Below are positions 13,494 through 24,600 of a stretch of 64,000 nucleotides of DNA, in pieces (the first letter of the stretch is position 1; each line of letters begins with the position of its first letter). Source of the DNA: Membranipora membranacea (Eukaryota; Bryozoa; Gymnolaemata; Cheilostomatida; Membraniporidae); the NCBI GenBank assembly GCA_914767715.1, contig OU612073.1:6262001-6326000 (forward strand). The letters run 5' to 3'. A program made the translations under genes and the position numbers. Below the pieces are notes generated by a model. The model worked only from the letters and a program-made list of their open reading frames with translations. It was not told where the DNA came from and did no database searches.

Positions 13494-13584
13494 GGGAGGG
13501 GGAAAAGGGGAAAAGAAAAAAAAAGAAGAAAAAAGGAGAGAAAAGGAAAAGAAGGGAGGAAAAAAAAGGAAAAAGAAAGAAAAA
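13494..13584 (+). repeat. 91-nt uninterrupted polypurine tract
   Basis: Only A and G for 91 bases, mixed GGGG and AAAA runs. Polypurine mirror-like tracts are known in general to form triplex DNA and stall replication forks. Its location in the spacer of a large palindrome is notable. Confidence 0.9.
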
Positions 13585-14380
13585 TAATTGCTAATCTGCT
13601 AAATTCCCATCAATTTACACGCATTTATCTACCAGAACTCAGGATTCGGTTTTCTTCCAAGCTTTCTACGAATTCTATATTGAGTTGTCTTCTCATGTTG
13701 TATGGGGAGAGAACTCTTCCATATCTGTTGTGCATATTTTTGAGGATTTTGGTGTAAACCTCTCTGGTGTAGCTATGGATAGGTATGATCAGGATCATTA
13801 ACAGCTTCTCAACGGTCTATTTTATCTTCAAGACATTAAAGTTTAGTGGAATATGTCATATCATGATCTGAAAGGAGAATTATGGACAGATGACAGTTGT
13901 TGAAAATACAGCTTAGTCTTTGAAACTAAGAACGAAATGTTCTATGCAACTGCTAGCTTAGTCGGGTGAATCAGCTTACATTAGTTCTGCGTAAATATAA
14001 AACTATATTTGGCAGACTAATCTTGAAATACAGGACTGTGGCTACCCTCAGCCACTCTGCTTGCTAGGCACAGTATATATCAGGTATTGAAAAATTAAAT
14101 TTTATATTGTGATGTATAGAGTTTGGGGACAAATTGACCTGTGAATAGTAAAGTTTAAGCTCATGAGCCTCACTCTTTATAATTAATGGATTTGCAAGGA
14201 TCGTTAACAAAAATACTATCAATAGAATGTTTCCTTCAGAAAACACTTACAATTGTTTGTGTATGCAACACTTTGTTGTTGTCGTGAATCGGAGTTCATG
14301 TCGCTGACACTTGATCTAATTGCATTCAGAAGAGAACCTAATGTTTTTGAATGTTGTTGGGGAATGTTGATGATATTTCC

Positions 14381-15270
14381 TTATAGTCCAGTAGTATGTA
14401 TGTTTATATTTGGTCTCAATCTCTGAGAAATAAAACTGTCTCTGTAGGGTGCTCTGTAAAAATTATTAAAACTGTTGATTCTGTAAAAATAAATAAAATG
14501 ATAAGACCATAAAAAAAATACTATTACTTTTGGAAGACACTATTTAGGTATTTGATACATTCTGCTCTAAAACATTTGGCACGGATCTGCACGCGGAACT
14601 TGACTGATTGATATCTGCCTGACGGCAGCTGGTTAAGACGGAGTAGTGGTGCATCTTCGGTGGCAATCATACGGAGGCTCTTTACTTTCAGTATATTAGA
14701 GTAAAGGTCGTCTACGGGTGTGAACTATGAAGTGACTCTATGAAGGACTTGTAGCAGGTCGTTATTAGTTTCTCAGTGACACCGAGATGGTATAGCTTGG
14801 CGATTATATGTAGCCTTTGGCGAGCTTTCGCTGTAGTTTTCAAGGTGTTCAGAGTAAAATCCAGTTTGTTGGTAATAATGGTGCCTAAGTATGTAAATTG
14901 TTCTACCTGCTCAATTGAAGCATTGTTTACAAGCAGTTGTGGGTAGCTTGGGTTATCCCTTGCATTGCACATGACCATTTCTTTTGTTTTCTTTGCATTG
15001 AGTATTAGGTCATTATCCGCGCACCATGAGTTGATGGTATTAGACATTGTTTGAAGTTCAGATGGCTGGTTTTCTGTCAACAATTCAATGATCACAGTGT
15101 CGTCAGCATATTTTTCTAGTTTGATGTTGATTGTTGATGGCATATCGACAACATAAAAGGAGAATAGCAGTGGGCTGATGACACATCCCTGAGGGCTTCC
15201 AGTTGATGTAATAACTCGCTGTGTTCTATTTGTAAGGAAGTTATATAGCCAGTTGATGATGTTAGGATTG
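14381..15270 (-). pseudogene. 5'-truncated LINE with reverse-transcriptase fragment
   Basis: Minus-strand reading frame (from about 15270 to 14712) encodes the central and C-terminal part of a non-LTR reverse transcriptase: SPQGCVISPLLFSFY, then KYADDTVII (catalytic YADD near 15091-15113), then a WCADNDLILNAKKTKEMVM segment and the FTYLGTIIT motif. These signatures fit CR1/Rex-like LINEs. The preceding 5' half is missing, so it is dead. The left arm has an uninterrupted sequence at 11500-11525, which dates the insertion after the duplication. Followed by a 3' untranslated tail to about 14381. Confidence 0.85.
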
Positions 15271-15499
15271 ATTAGTAGTAAACCACTGCAACATAAACTG
15301 AAAGTCAATAATGTTATTTTCATTCGGCCTTGATTATGGTCCCAGTCTAACACAGTAGTAAACATATGCATGATCTTTTTTTGGCACCCTATACTATAAT
15401 ATGTTATGATTGGCTATTGGCTTGACTTCAGTCAACCAGTAGGAACAAATTTTACATTAGAGCAATCTGCACATAGAGTGTAGTTTGGCTAGGCTAGGG

Positions 15500-15506
15500 T
15501 ATAAAT
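15500..15506 (+). promoter_or_regulatory. TATA box of gene B
   Basis: TATAAAT 57 bp upstream of the ATG at 15563, within a block conserved in gene A (there CATAAAT) and functionally echoed by TATTTAA before the gene C start at 38362. Confidence 0.65.
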
Positions 15507-15562
15507 GCTTAGTGGAACTGGTGTTTCAGGTATACCTATCTGAGACCAGTGAGTGTTGTGCG

Positions 15563-15620
15563 ATGTCGTGGAGGAGCCGAGCTTTGGTGACTTTGGCCTG
15601 TGTCTGGATCAGCAATGTCG
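15563..15620 (+). CDS. Gene B exon 1: signal peptide
   Basis: 58 nt, phase 1 out, donor GTAAGT. Encodes M, a basic start (SWRSRAL) and a hydrophobic stretch ending ...CVWISNVG. The exon has the same length and phase in gene A (11224-11167) and at 38362-38419, which supports this ATG. Confidence 0.9.
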
Positions 15621-18600
15621 GTAAGTCTTGAATATTTAACACCAATTAGGGAAATATAGCTTTCAATTTTTGATCATTTTTTTATCGTTATCTCATATTT
15701 TTGCCAAGCTTTTTCATATTGTAAAATGATAGTTGAGCTCAGATTCACTTGCTCTAAGCCCTGTCCTGCAGGTTGAAAGGTCACATTTTCTGCACGTATG
15801 CTCCATGTTTTGCACCAAGAACCTTTATTTATTAGTATGAATTGGAAGTCATAACCATTGCACCATCAACAAATAATAACTAACTTTAACTCAATGATAT
15901 CTCTCAGTGAATAATTAGATTTGTCCCGAATCATTATGGCTACCCATCCCTCGACTAGAGTGACATTGCTGATGGATATTCGAAAAGTTCAATTTTTCTA
16001 GAAAGATACCAGAAGGTCTAGGAACACAATAATATGGAATCCTATTCTAATCAATACAATCAATACAATATAATCAATACATTGCACAGTCAGGTGTGCA
16101 ACAAATTTTTGATTTTCTAATGAATCGAGCATCAATGGACCATTAATATCCATCATGCAATTTCAAATATGGCCCAAGAGAGCCTTTCTTGCTAAGACTC
16201 TATGGAATTTCCCACATTAATTGGAGAGAAACTGTAAGCATAGTAAATCGGTAGGAGTAAGTGACACTCAATTTTTTCGGTCCTTATCATTATTCCTAAC
16301 ATATGCCAACCCCTGTATATGAAATGAAATGTCTGTAAAATCAATGTTGGATTCGAACTAAAATGCATATTTTAAGGCTTCGACTGGTGGTGTACTTGAG
16401 AGTATGATCCTTCCAATTTTATTAATTGGATTATAAATTGTAAAAATATTGACTTCACAGCCCAAACATATTCTGACTTACTTATTGCTTAGAATTTTAA
16501 TTCCGTACTTCTGCAGCTCTAAATGCTGTGTTGAGAATGTTGAAACTGGCTTGATGCCGAGTAAAAAGATAATCACTCAACAAAAACTGTGGTATGTGTC
16601 ATTGTTTCTTTCTTGGATCAATATGGCTATCAGTTGTATCGCAAATGCTAATATTAAGGTCAAGATTGCAATATCAGTGATATACATATGCAATTTAAAA
16701 ATTGAACATTATCTATAGTTGAACCACTGCTGACACAGCTGGGCTTTTCCCAGCAGAGCCACCAGTCAAAAATTTAAATGGAGATTTTGGCATCAAAACA
16801 TCTAGCCAGTAGCTTTGCATGAGTTATATGAGCTCCCAAAAAGTAGGGAGTATCTTCTTCCCCAGCCATCCACCATTAGTGATGACAGAAGTTGACCCTG
16901 ACCAATCACTACTGGCTAGATGTTTTGATGCCACAACTCTCTACTTGACAGTGAAGCAGGGAAAAAAAGTAGGAGGCTGTCAAGGTCAGCTTGCTCCCGC
17001 ACAACGGGCAAACAATTCTGACTCTGATAAATATTTTTTCCCAACCTATGTAGTTTTTCTTATTAGGATTAAATTGTTCAACATTGACTTACTATATTAT
17101 AATCTTTGTAATTTTTGGCGAGAGCAGTTAGTTTGCTTTTGTATGAAGTTCACTTGCATTTTAAAAAAAGTTGAAGGACGATACAGGAATCATTCTGGTT
17201 TTATCACCATTGCAGTATCTGAGCATGATATTTGGTTACATATATGCTTTTTACTGGTTGGCAATTTGTAAGATGGGGTAAATTGTTCTTAAAAGCATTG
17301 TTCCAACCTCTAGAATCCTTGAGTGAATTTATATTCGTTATTTTTGAACTGTTTTGAGGTATAACTCCTAGTCTTCAATGGCTAATTTAAAATAAGCACT
17401 AGTGGCTTAAATTTTAAAATTTCAATCGTTATCATAATAAGTTATATTAAAGAAAATTGAGGGTTTGAAATTTACAAAACAAGAAATAGCTACAATTAGA
17501 TTGTAGAATGGACTGGCAGTTCTCAAGTTAGTAACCTAGGCGAGGCATGACCTTAAGTATCTCTGCATATACTACGTTATTTTCATGACTTTTCACTTTG
17601 ATAAAGTTTTCTATATCCGCTTGGTAAATGATTGTTCTAATACCTTGAAATAGCCTACCATTAGAAAAGAAAGTGAATAGTGGGACATCAATTTTGATAC
17701 ACCCCCATCTTGATCAATGCCCAATCGTTTTGTGTTCACAAAGATATCGTATATTTCAATCAAAGCAATTGTGATACCAGGCTAAAATTTGATGTTGGTT
17801 AGAGTGAATTACATTAATTTTGTGTTATGTTATAGTCATCTGTTGAGAATATCAATTATCATTTATTGCATTTACTTATTCGGTCAAAAACTGTTTTGTT
17901 TGTTTCATCACAGACGGTCAGTGTACAAGCACCAACTTACAAGGAGCCAGTGGATGGGTAGCATCTCCTAACTATCCCAATAGTGACTATGAAAACAATC
18001 ACAACTGCAATTACAGCATTGTGGTGCTGTCAGGAAAATATGTGAAACTCACTCTTGTTGATTTAAACCTTGAACACAACTTTGATTATTTGGAAGTGAG
18101 TATGATTCAAAACTGTAATGTGATGATAATCAAGATATATTTTTGGCATTTTATGTTAACTGCTCATGTTACAAGCTTTTCATGAGGGCTGGCAGTCAGT
18201 GTCATCATGGTTTCACATCTCGCGCATGGAGTAATCTGCTTGGCTATTGTCAAAACAGATCTACACGGTCTTATTATGTTAGTAAAGATACTATAAGTAT
18301 TATTCTAATGTGTGCATCACCTTTTCATTATCGCAATGTAAAATATTTTATAGGTGTATGATCCTCCATCTGGCATATTATTGAGAAGGCTGACTGGAGT
18401 TATAGCACATGAAACAGTACTTGGATTCTCGAACGAAATGACTCTGCTGTTCAAGACTGATGGAAATGTAGCAGCCAGTGGCTGGAATGTTAGCTGGACA
18501 GAATGTGAGTTTTTTTGTCTCTCACTTGAGTTATTGTTCAAATATTTTAGTAAATTACTAAAATACATGGTAAAAGCTAAGAGACAGGGGAATACTCGGC

Positions 18601-21600
18601 AGGAGTCAGTTGGTTGATAAGCATGGTTATTATGAGGAATATCAGGAGAAAAAGACCAGTTCTAACATTAGAAAGGAAGGTGGCTCAGCTGGTTAGAGCG
18701 CCGAACTTCAGCACGCAAGTGTTGAAAGTTGTCGGTTCGAATTCCACTACAGTCCATTGACTACTGGGACTTGTTGGACCCCCAGGTGTGCTCCGACCTG
18801 CCTACAAACTGAGAGCAAATTTGTGCAGACATTGCAGCCTTCCCAGGCATAAGCTATTTCGCCACCCATTCTTCAGAATGGGCTGCGGATTTTAACCAAT
18901 TTTTAACCGAATTATAATGCTATAACGTAAGCCTGATTTTGTAAGCGGTCATAAATATACCATCACCGCAATAAACAACTTATGTTTTGAAATCGTTTCA
19001 GCTGATGAGTATAGATCAACAACAACTCTACCTACTACTACCCCTGAGCCAGGTAAAAAGTTACTATCTATTAGATTGATTGTGAGTACACATGTCCTTT
19101 CGTGCTGTTAACAGGATTTTCCACACAGTGCATGAGTCTTTGCATGGCTTGTTTCCTAGTTTACACATTTTTCTGCATGCTTTGATGAATTCTAAGGTGA
19201 TGGCTGTGAAACGTAATTTGTTATAACCAATCTCAAGGAAAATGCAGCAAGGCAGGCCAAGTCAAGATGATGATGATAATATTTCCAAACAGCCAATAGC
19301 ATCCCTTGATAAATTTGGCCTAAACCTCCTGAACAATCACCTTGCCCGATAGCCAATAGGACAAAAATAAACATTCATAAAGAAGAAGATACTGGATATT
19401 AGGATAAATTAAACAATCAGTTGCTAAAATATTTTAATTGAAAACACCTGCCGAAAAATTGCAAGTGAGTTTTTTTGGGTCCGTGTCATCATGTGAAAAT
19501 AATATATAGTTATCTGTTTTATTTCTTATAGTATGCAACAGTGCAAGTTTTGAGGGAATGAATGGATGGTTAGCTTCTCCCAATTACCCTGGTCGCTATG
19601 GGAACTATATGGACTGCCGTTACAACATTTCTGTACCTGAAGGTCACTATGTTGCCATTACGTTCAATGACTTTGCTACAGAGGAATGCTGCGACTATGT
19701 AGATGTATGTTTTTTACATTATTGCCTAAAATGATTTGAACCCTATGACTGATAAATTTGTATATGGAGTTAGACCATTGTATCATTATGAGGAAGGTTA
19801 TGTAGTTAGTATGATTGTTTTATTACACAATTTATCTATATATATATATAGGTATATGATACTAAATCAGGCATCTTCCTCAGAAGACTTCGCGGAAGGA
19901 TGATAACAGATACAACAGTGATTGGGCTGTCCAATACACTGAATCTGAGGTTTCATACTGATCGTAGTGGCATTAGCATTGGCTGGAAAGTTACTTGGAC
20001 TCTGTGTGAGTTTATTTTAACGTGTGGAGTAATTTTTTCCCACCACAGAATCATGTGTGTAGAAGTGAGTGTTGAATCATAACAGATCCAACAGTGATTG
20101 GCACTTTAGCTTTTGTACGCTACATATCGTACATATCCAACTTTCTGGCATGCGCATAAATATCATAATGTTTATTTATTTTTAAAGCTGATGCACCTGG
20201 ACAATTGCCGACAACAACAACGACAACAGTACGCACGACTACTCCTGAGCCAGGTAACGTTATCTATAAGACAAGTAGTGGATGTAAATTTGTCCTTTCA
20301 TTGAGTAGATATCAGATAAGTCTGTTCAACTGGAATGCTTATTTTTCTATTTAACAATTTATTCTTTGAAGTATCTTTCAACTGGACATTCATATTGCAT
20401 TAATATTAGAAAAATTGAACTTGAATGCACACATATAGCATCCAATTAACAATGGGATTTTGTTTTCTCTCATTATGCATGCAGAAAAAATACGAATCAA
20501 TTTCATATCGATTCAAGTATCTTGTATTCCGACTGGTTTGTGAGATTTCATATGGTGAATTAATGCCTAACGCTAATTGGGCTGCTGGTCCTTATTAATT
20601 GCCATTGTATTTACAGTTGAAACAAGCAAATTTCTTTACCATTGGTGAACCTAATATGAAACTTAAAATTCCCCCTTCAATCATGAGTCTTAATGTATTT
20701 TCTCACTAAGTAATGAAGATAATTGATTTTGGGTGTGGCATCAGTAATTTTCACAGCAAATTACAAAACAAGCGGTAGCTGAATGTAAGAAAATGTTGAA
20801 ATATCCACCACCTACACCAAGTGAAAACAGACATTTGATCAGTCAATCATCCAGATCAAGCTCACCTCCTCATGTTCTATTTACTCTGACTTTTATCAAT
20901 TAGAATGCAACAGTGCTAGCTATGAAGGCACAAATGGATGGCTAACCTCGCCTAACTACCCTCGTCTCTATGACAACAGACTACGGTGTCGCTACAACAT
21001 TTCTGTACCTGAAGGACACTACGTTGCCATAACTGTTAACGACCTTGACACCCAGGAATGCTGCGATTATGTCAATGTAAGTTTATTACTAAAACAAGAT
21101 ACTGACCCTCTGCATAACTGCATTTCTTTTTATCACCTTCATCACAAGGGAGATTATGTAGTGTCATTGTTCCGCTTTTATTTATAATGATTATGATCGT
21201 TCCGTCATTGAAAGTCTAAATATGTCATAGGTATATGACACTCAATCAGGGTTATTATTGAGAAGACTTAGCGGAAGGATGACAGATACAACAGTGATAG
21301 GACTTTCAAACAAAATGAATCTGCTGTTTTATACTAATGGAGGTGCTGTTAGAAGTGGCTGGAATATTACCTGGACAGAATGTGAGTTGTTTTCCCTCTC
21401 AGTTGAGTATGTAATAACCAGTGTAGTTGGATATTGCATTTACTGAGAAATGTGTGAAAATTGCATGTTAAACAATATGTTTTTAGAATATTTTCAAATT
21501 CAATGAGTTATTATGGGAAAGATCACGAAGGAAATAGATAAATAATAGAACAATAAAAACTTTTTTAATAACTCAGATGAGATGACAATATTGCAGATTG

Positions 21601-24600
21601 AAGTTTGTTTTGCTATCCTTTCTAGCTGATTATGCTGGAGAAATACCAACGACAACTGTCCGTCCTACCACCCCTGAGCCAGGTAACTAGCTATTAAATT
21701 GGTTATTATTATATGAGAGACATTTCATCAACAAGCTGCAACAAATTTTTCGCTTATGGTTTTAGCAAGCTATTGTCATCAAAGTGATCCTGGCTATTTT
21801 ACACAAATAGACATCACATGTAATTTCTTGGCATCCCTATACTCACTTCTAATTATAGCTTCTACATTGTGTCCAGTGAACAATAAACGATGCATTCTTT
21901 ACGTGAATCCGAACAACCCCTTAGGCCAGTCGTTTTTCCATCTTAACTGATTGTTGGATCCCTGGTGTAAATTATTTCATATTCACTATATCGGCGGAGT
22001 GTAATCGCACCAACTTCCCCTTCACACTATTTGGATGGGTTCGATAGAAAAAGGACAAATTCTAATGGAAACAAATCCATACTGCCTGTAAGATCAATCA
22101 CTTCATGCTGTCAGTTAGAACAGGCGGAAAGAGGCGGAATTGTCATAAAACAGAATAACAGATTAGCTCAATATTCTCTTTTAGTAGGTGTGTGGGTATT
22201 AATATTTAATGACAATTCTTCCACTCTCTGCCTGTTTTATTTGACCCAATTATTTATCATAAGGGGAAAATGGTTTTATAATTCATAAGAATTTGGCCTT
22301 GTTAATAATGAAAATATCATGATTCAACTATCATAACTAATTTTACTTTTAGATATATTGCTTTATCTCTGTTCTAATTCCACTAGAATGCAACAGCGCA
22401 AGCTTTGAAGGCCGGAGTGGATGGTTAACCTCACCTCACTATCCTGGTCACTACGAGAACAGGCTAGACTGTCATTACAACATTTCTGTTCCTGGAGGTT
22501 ACTATGTGGCAATAAGTTTTATCGACTTTAAAGTGGAGAGGGGCTATGACTATGTCAATGTATGTTTATCACTATATTGCTTATTAATCACAAATCAGTT
22601 GTTGGCTGTTTTACATTGTATTATGATAATCTTCATGTGTTCAATCATTTTTGTTAATATTTCATCAAAATGTTGACATTGTAAAGGTATATGACACTCC
22701 AACGGGAAGCTTACTTAGACAACTCACTGGAGTCATAACAGATGCAACAGTGATTGGACTCTCCAACCAGATGAATTTATTGTTTCATACTGATGGAAAT
22801 ACTAGGAGCAGTGGCTGGAATGTTACTTGGAAAACATGTGAGTTCTTTTTCTCAATCTAGAGTTATTCAAATTTTCACAATACTTAAATATAAAACTAAG
22901 GTTTCTCGGCATATCACACCTACCTTAGATCTGTGTCAATAAGTGCTATGAGAATATGACTATTTTTCTAGATTGATGATATAGGCATTGTGTTGGAGAT
23001 TTAAAATAAAAAAGAGGGATCAAGGATTTAAAATGAAAAAGAGGGATCAAGCCTTCATCGAATTTATAGATGACAGAATTACACCATATACCAGGTACAT
23101 ATTTTGATTTGCTATTATGATTAAAGACTTTCCGTTTTTATGTCTCATTAAGCTGTTGAGGTCGGAATGTTGCCAACAACATCAACCAGCACGACAACTA
23201 GCACAACAACCAGCACAACAACCTTACCATCTTCTACCCCTGAACCAGGTTATTATCTAAATCATCTTTTAATGCATTTAAATTTCATTTATTAAAAAGA
23301 AGGTGAAAACACACACTGTTATATTCCTAATAAAACCTTTCGTGATTTGTTTGCTTACAACATAGACATGAAACCATTGTCTCTGCTCACACTCATGTCT
23401 GATTGAAATATATAACATGGGACCAAACTTTTCATGAAGGATTCCTTTTATAAATTGTTCTCGCTTATCCAAATTTCTGATTGCTAAATCGTGATTTGCC
23501 ATTTCTGTTGATATCGCTCCCTAAATTTGATTTTACAAGGTTTGGTACCTATTCCCAAATATCACTGGTTTTCTGTTTTATCTCAATTAGAATGCAACAA
23601 TACCGGCTTTGAAGGCATGGAAGGATGGTTAGTCTCGCCTAACTACCCTGATCTCTACCAAAATGGGCTTGACTGTCGTTACAATATTACTGTACCTGAG
23701 GATTTCTACGTTGCCTTGACCTTCATCAACTTCGACACCGAGCAATGTTGCGACTATGTCCATGTATGTTATATCATTATTGTCTATAAAAATTACTACT
23801 AAATAAGATGAAATTGACGTTTTTGGAGAGTTGTCTGCCCATGTCACGTTTTCTATGCAAATTGAGAAATGTTTACAAAATCGGAAAATAAGAAGCTGTC
23901 TTCTCTTTATCCTAATAAGGCGTTGTATAATGAAAATATTTGAAAGAGAAGACAACTTTTATCTTCCGCAAAAATGTAGGCGATTTTGAAAAACACTAGG
24001 AAAACGTTGCATTGGTAGCTAGACAGCAATTCAAAACTGTTGGCACTGCTAAAAAAGTCCGAAAAACTTCCTAGTATAAACTCACAAAAAAGAGCAACGG
24101 TTCATCAATAAATCTATATTTTTGAAATGTGTCCTTCTTATCATAGGTATTTGACACACCATCAGACACTCTGCTAGGAACTTTCACAGGAAATATGAAT
24201 AATGGTAAAGTGATATACGGACTTTCAAATGAGATTCATGTGGTATTTATAACAGATGGGGACGGTGTTAAATACGGATGGAACATGACTTGGACAGCAT
24301 GTGAGTATTTAGATGGTTTATTGGGATGTGTATATGAATTGTTTGAGTGATTGCTTTTTTTATGCAATGTGGCAGCACAGGCCTTCAAGTTATCATCAGT
24401 TAACTATTTTGAAATACCAGCTGAAGTAATGCCATATTTTTAATTCAATAAATTTTTTTTTATCATGTTCGATGAATTCCATGGTGGTTCATCTCTATTT
24501 TTTAGCTGTCAGTGTCATGAACAACAAGCCACTTACTGTTTGCTCCCATTTTGATGAGCATGATCTTGGTTTCCCCTTTTGTTTATGAGTGTTTATTTTG

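Larger units (their letters stand above)
11844..14038. other. Spacer between the two palindrome arms
   Basis: 2.2 kb of non-coding, AT-rich DNA unique to the centre. It holds a piece of the foldback family found at 2755-3310 (about 11937-12120), a relative of the 36.4 kb foldback arm (about 12430-12550), a hAT-like MITE (12792-13245), a dispersed repeat with a tRNA-like head (13285-13460) and a polypurine tract (13494-13584). No gene is supported here. Confidence 0.8.
14039..23304. repeat. Right arm of the giant inverted duplication
   Basis: Reverse complement of the left arm, extending at least to the base that pairs with position 1. Differences from the left arm: a truncated LINE inserted at about 14381-15270, loss of the 2.5 kb intron segment and of the 2755-3310 foldback, loss of one terminus of the 16721 MITE, and a ~110-bp extra block at 17661-17769. 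The further extent cannot be judged because the left arm leaves the window. Confidence 0.93.

Noticed and set aside
16819-17271. 150-codon plus-strand frame
   Set aside because: Starts inside a foldback MITE and continues through intron 1; the left-arm equivalent is interrupted differently.
1-23304. Palindrome as a simple collapsed haplotype error
   Set aside because: Allelic copies normally assemble as direct duplicates; an inverted join with a unique 2.2 kb spacer and transposon differences is more easily a real inverted duplication, though a misjoin cannot be excluded without reads.
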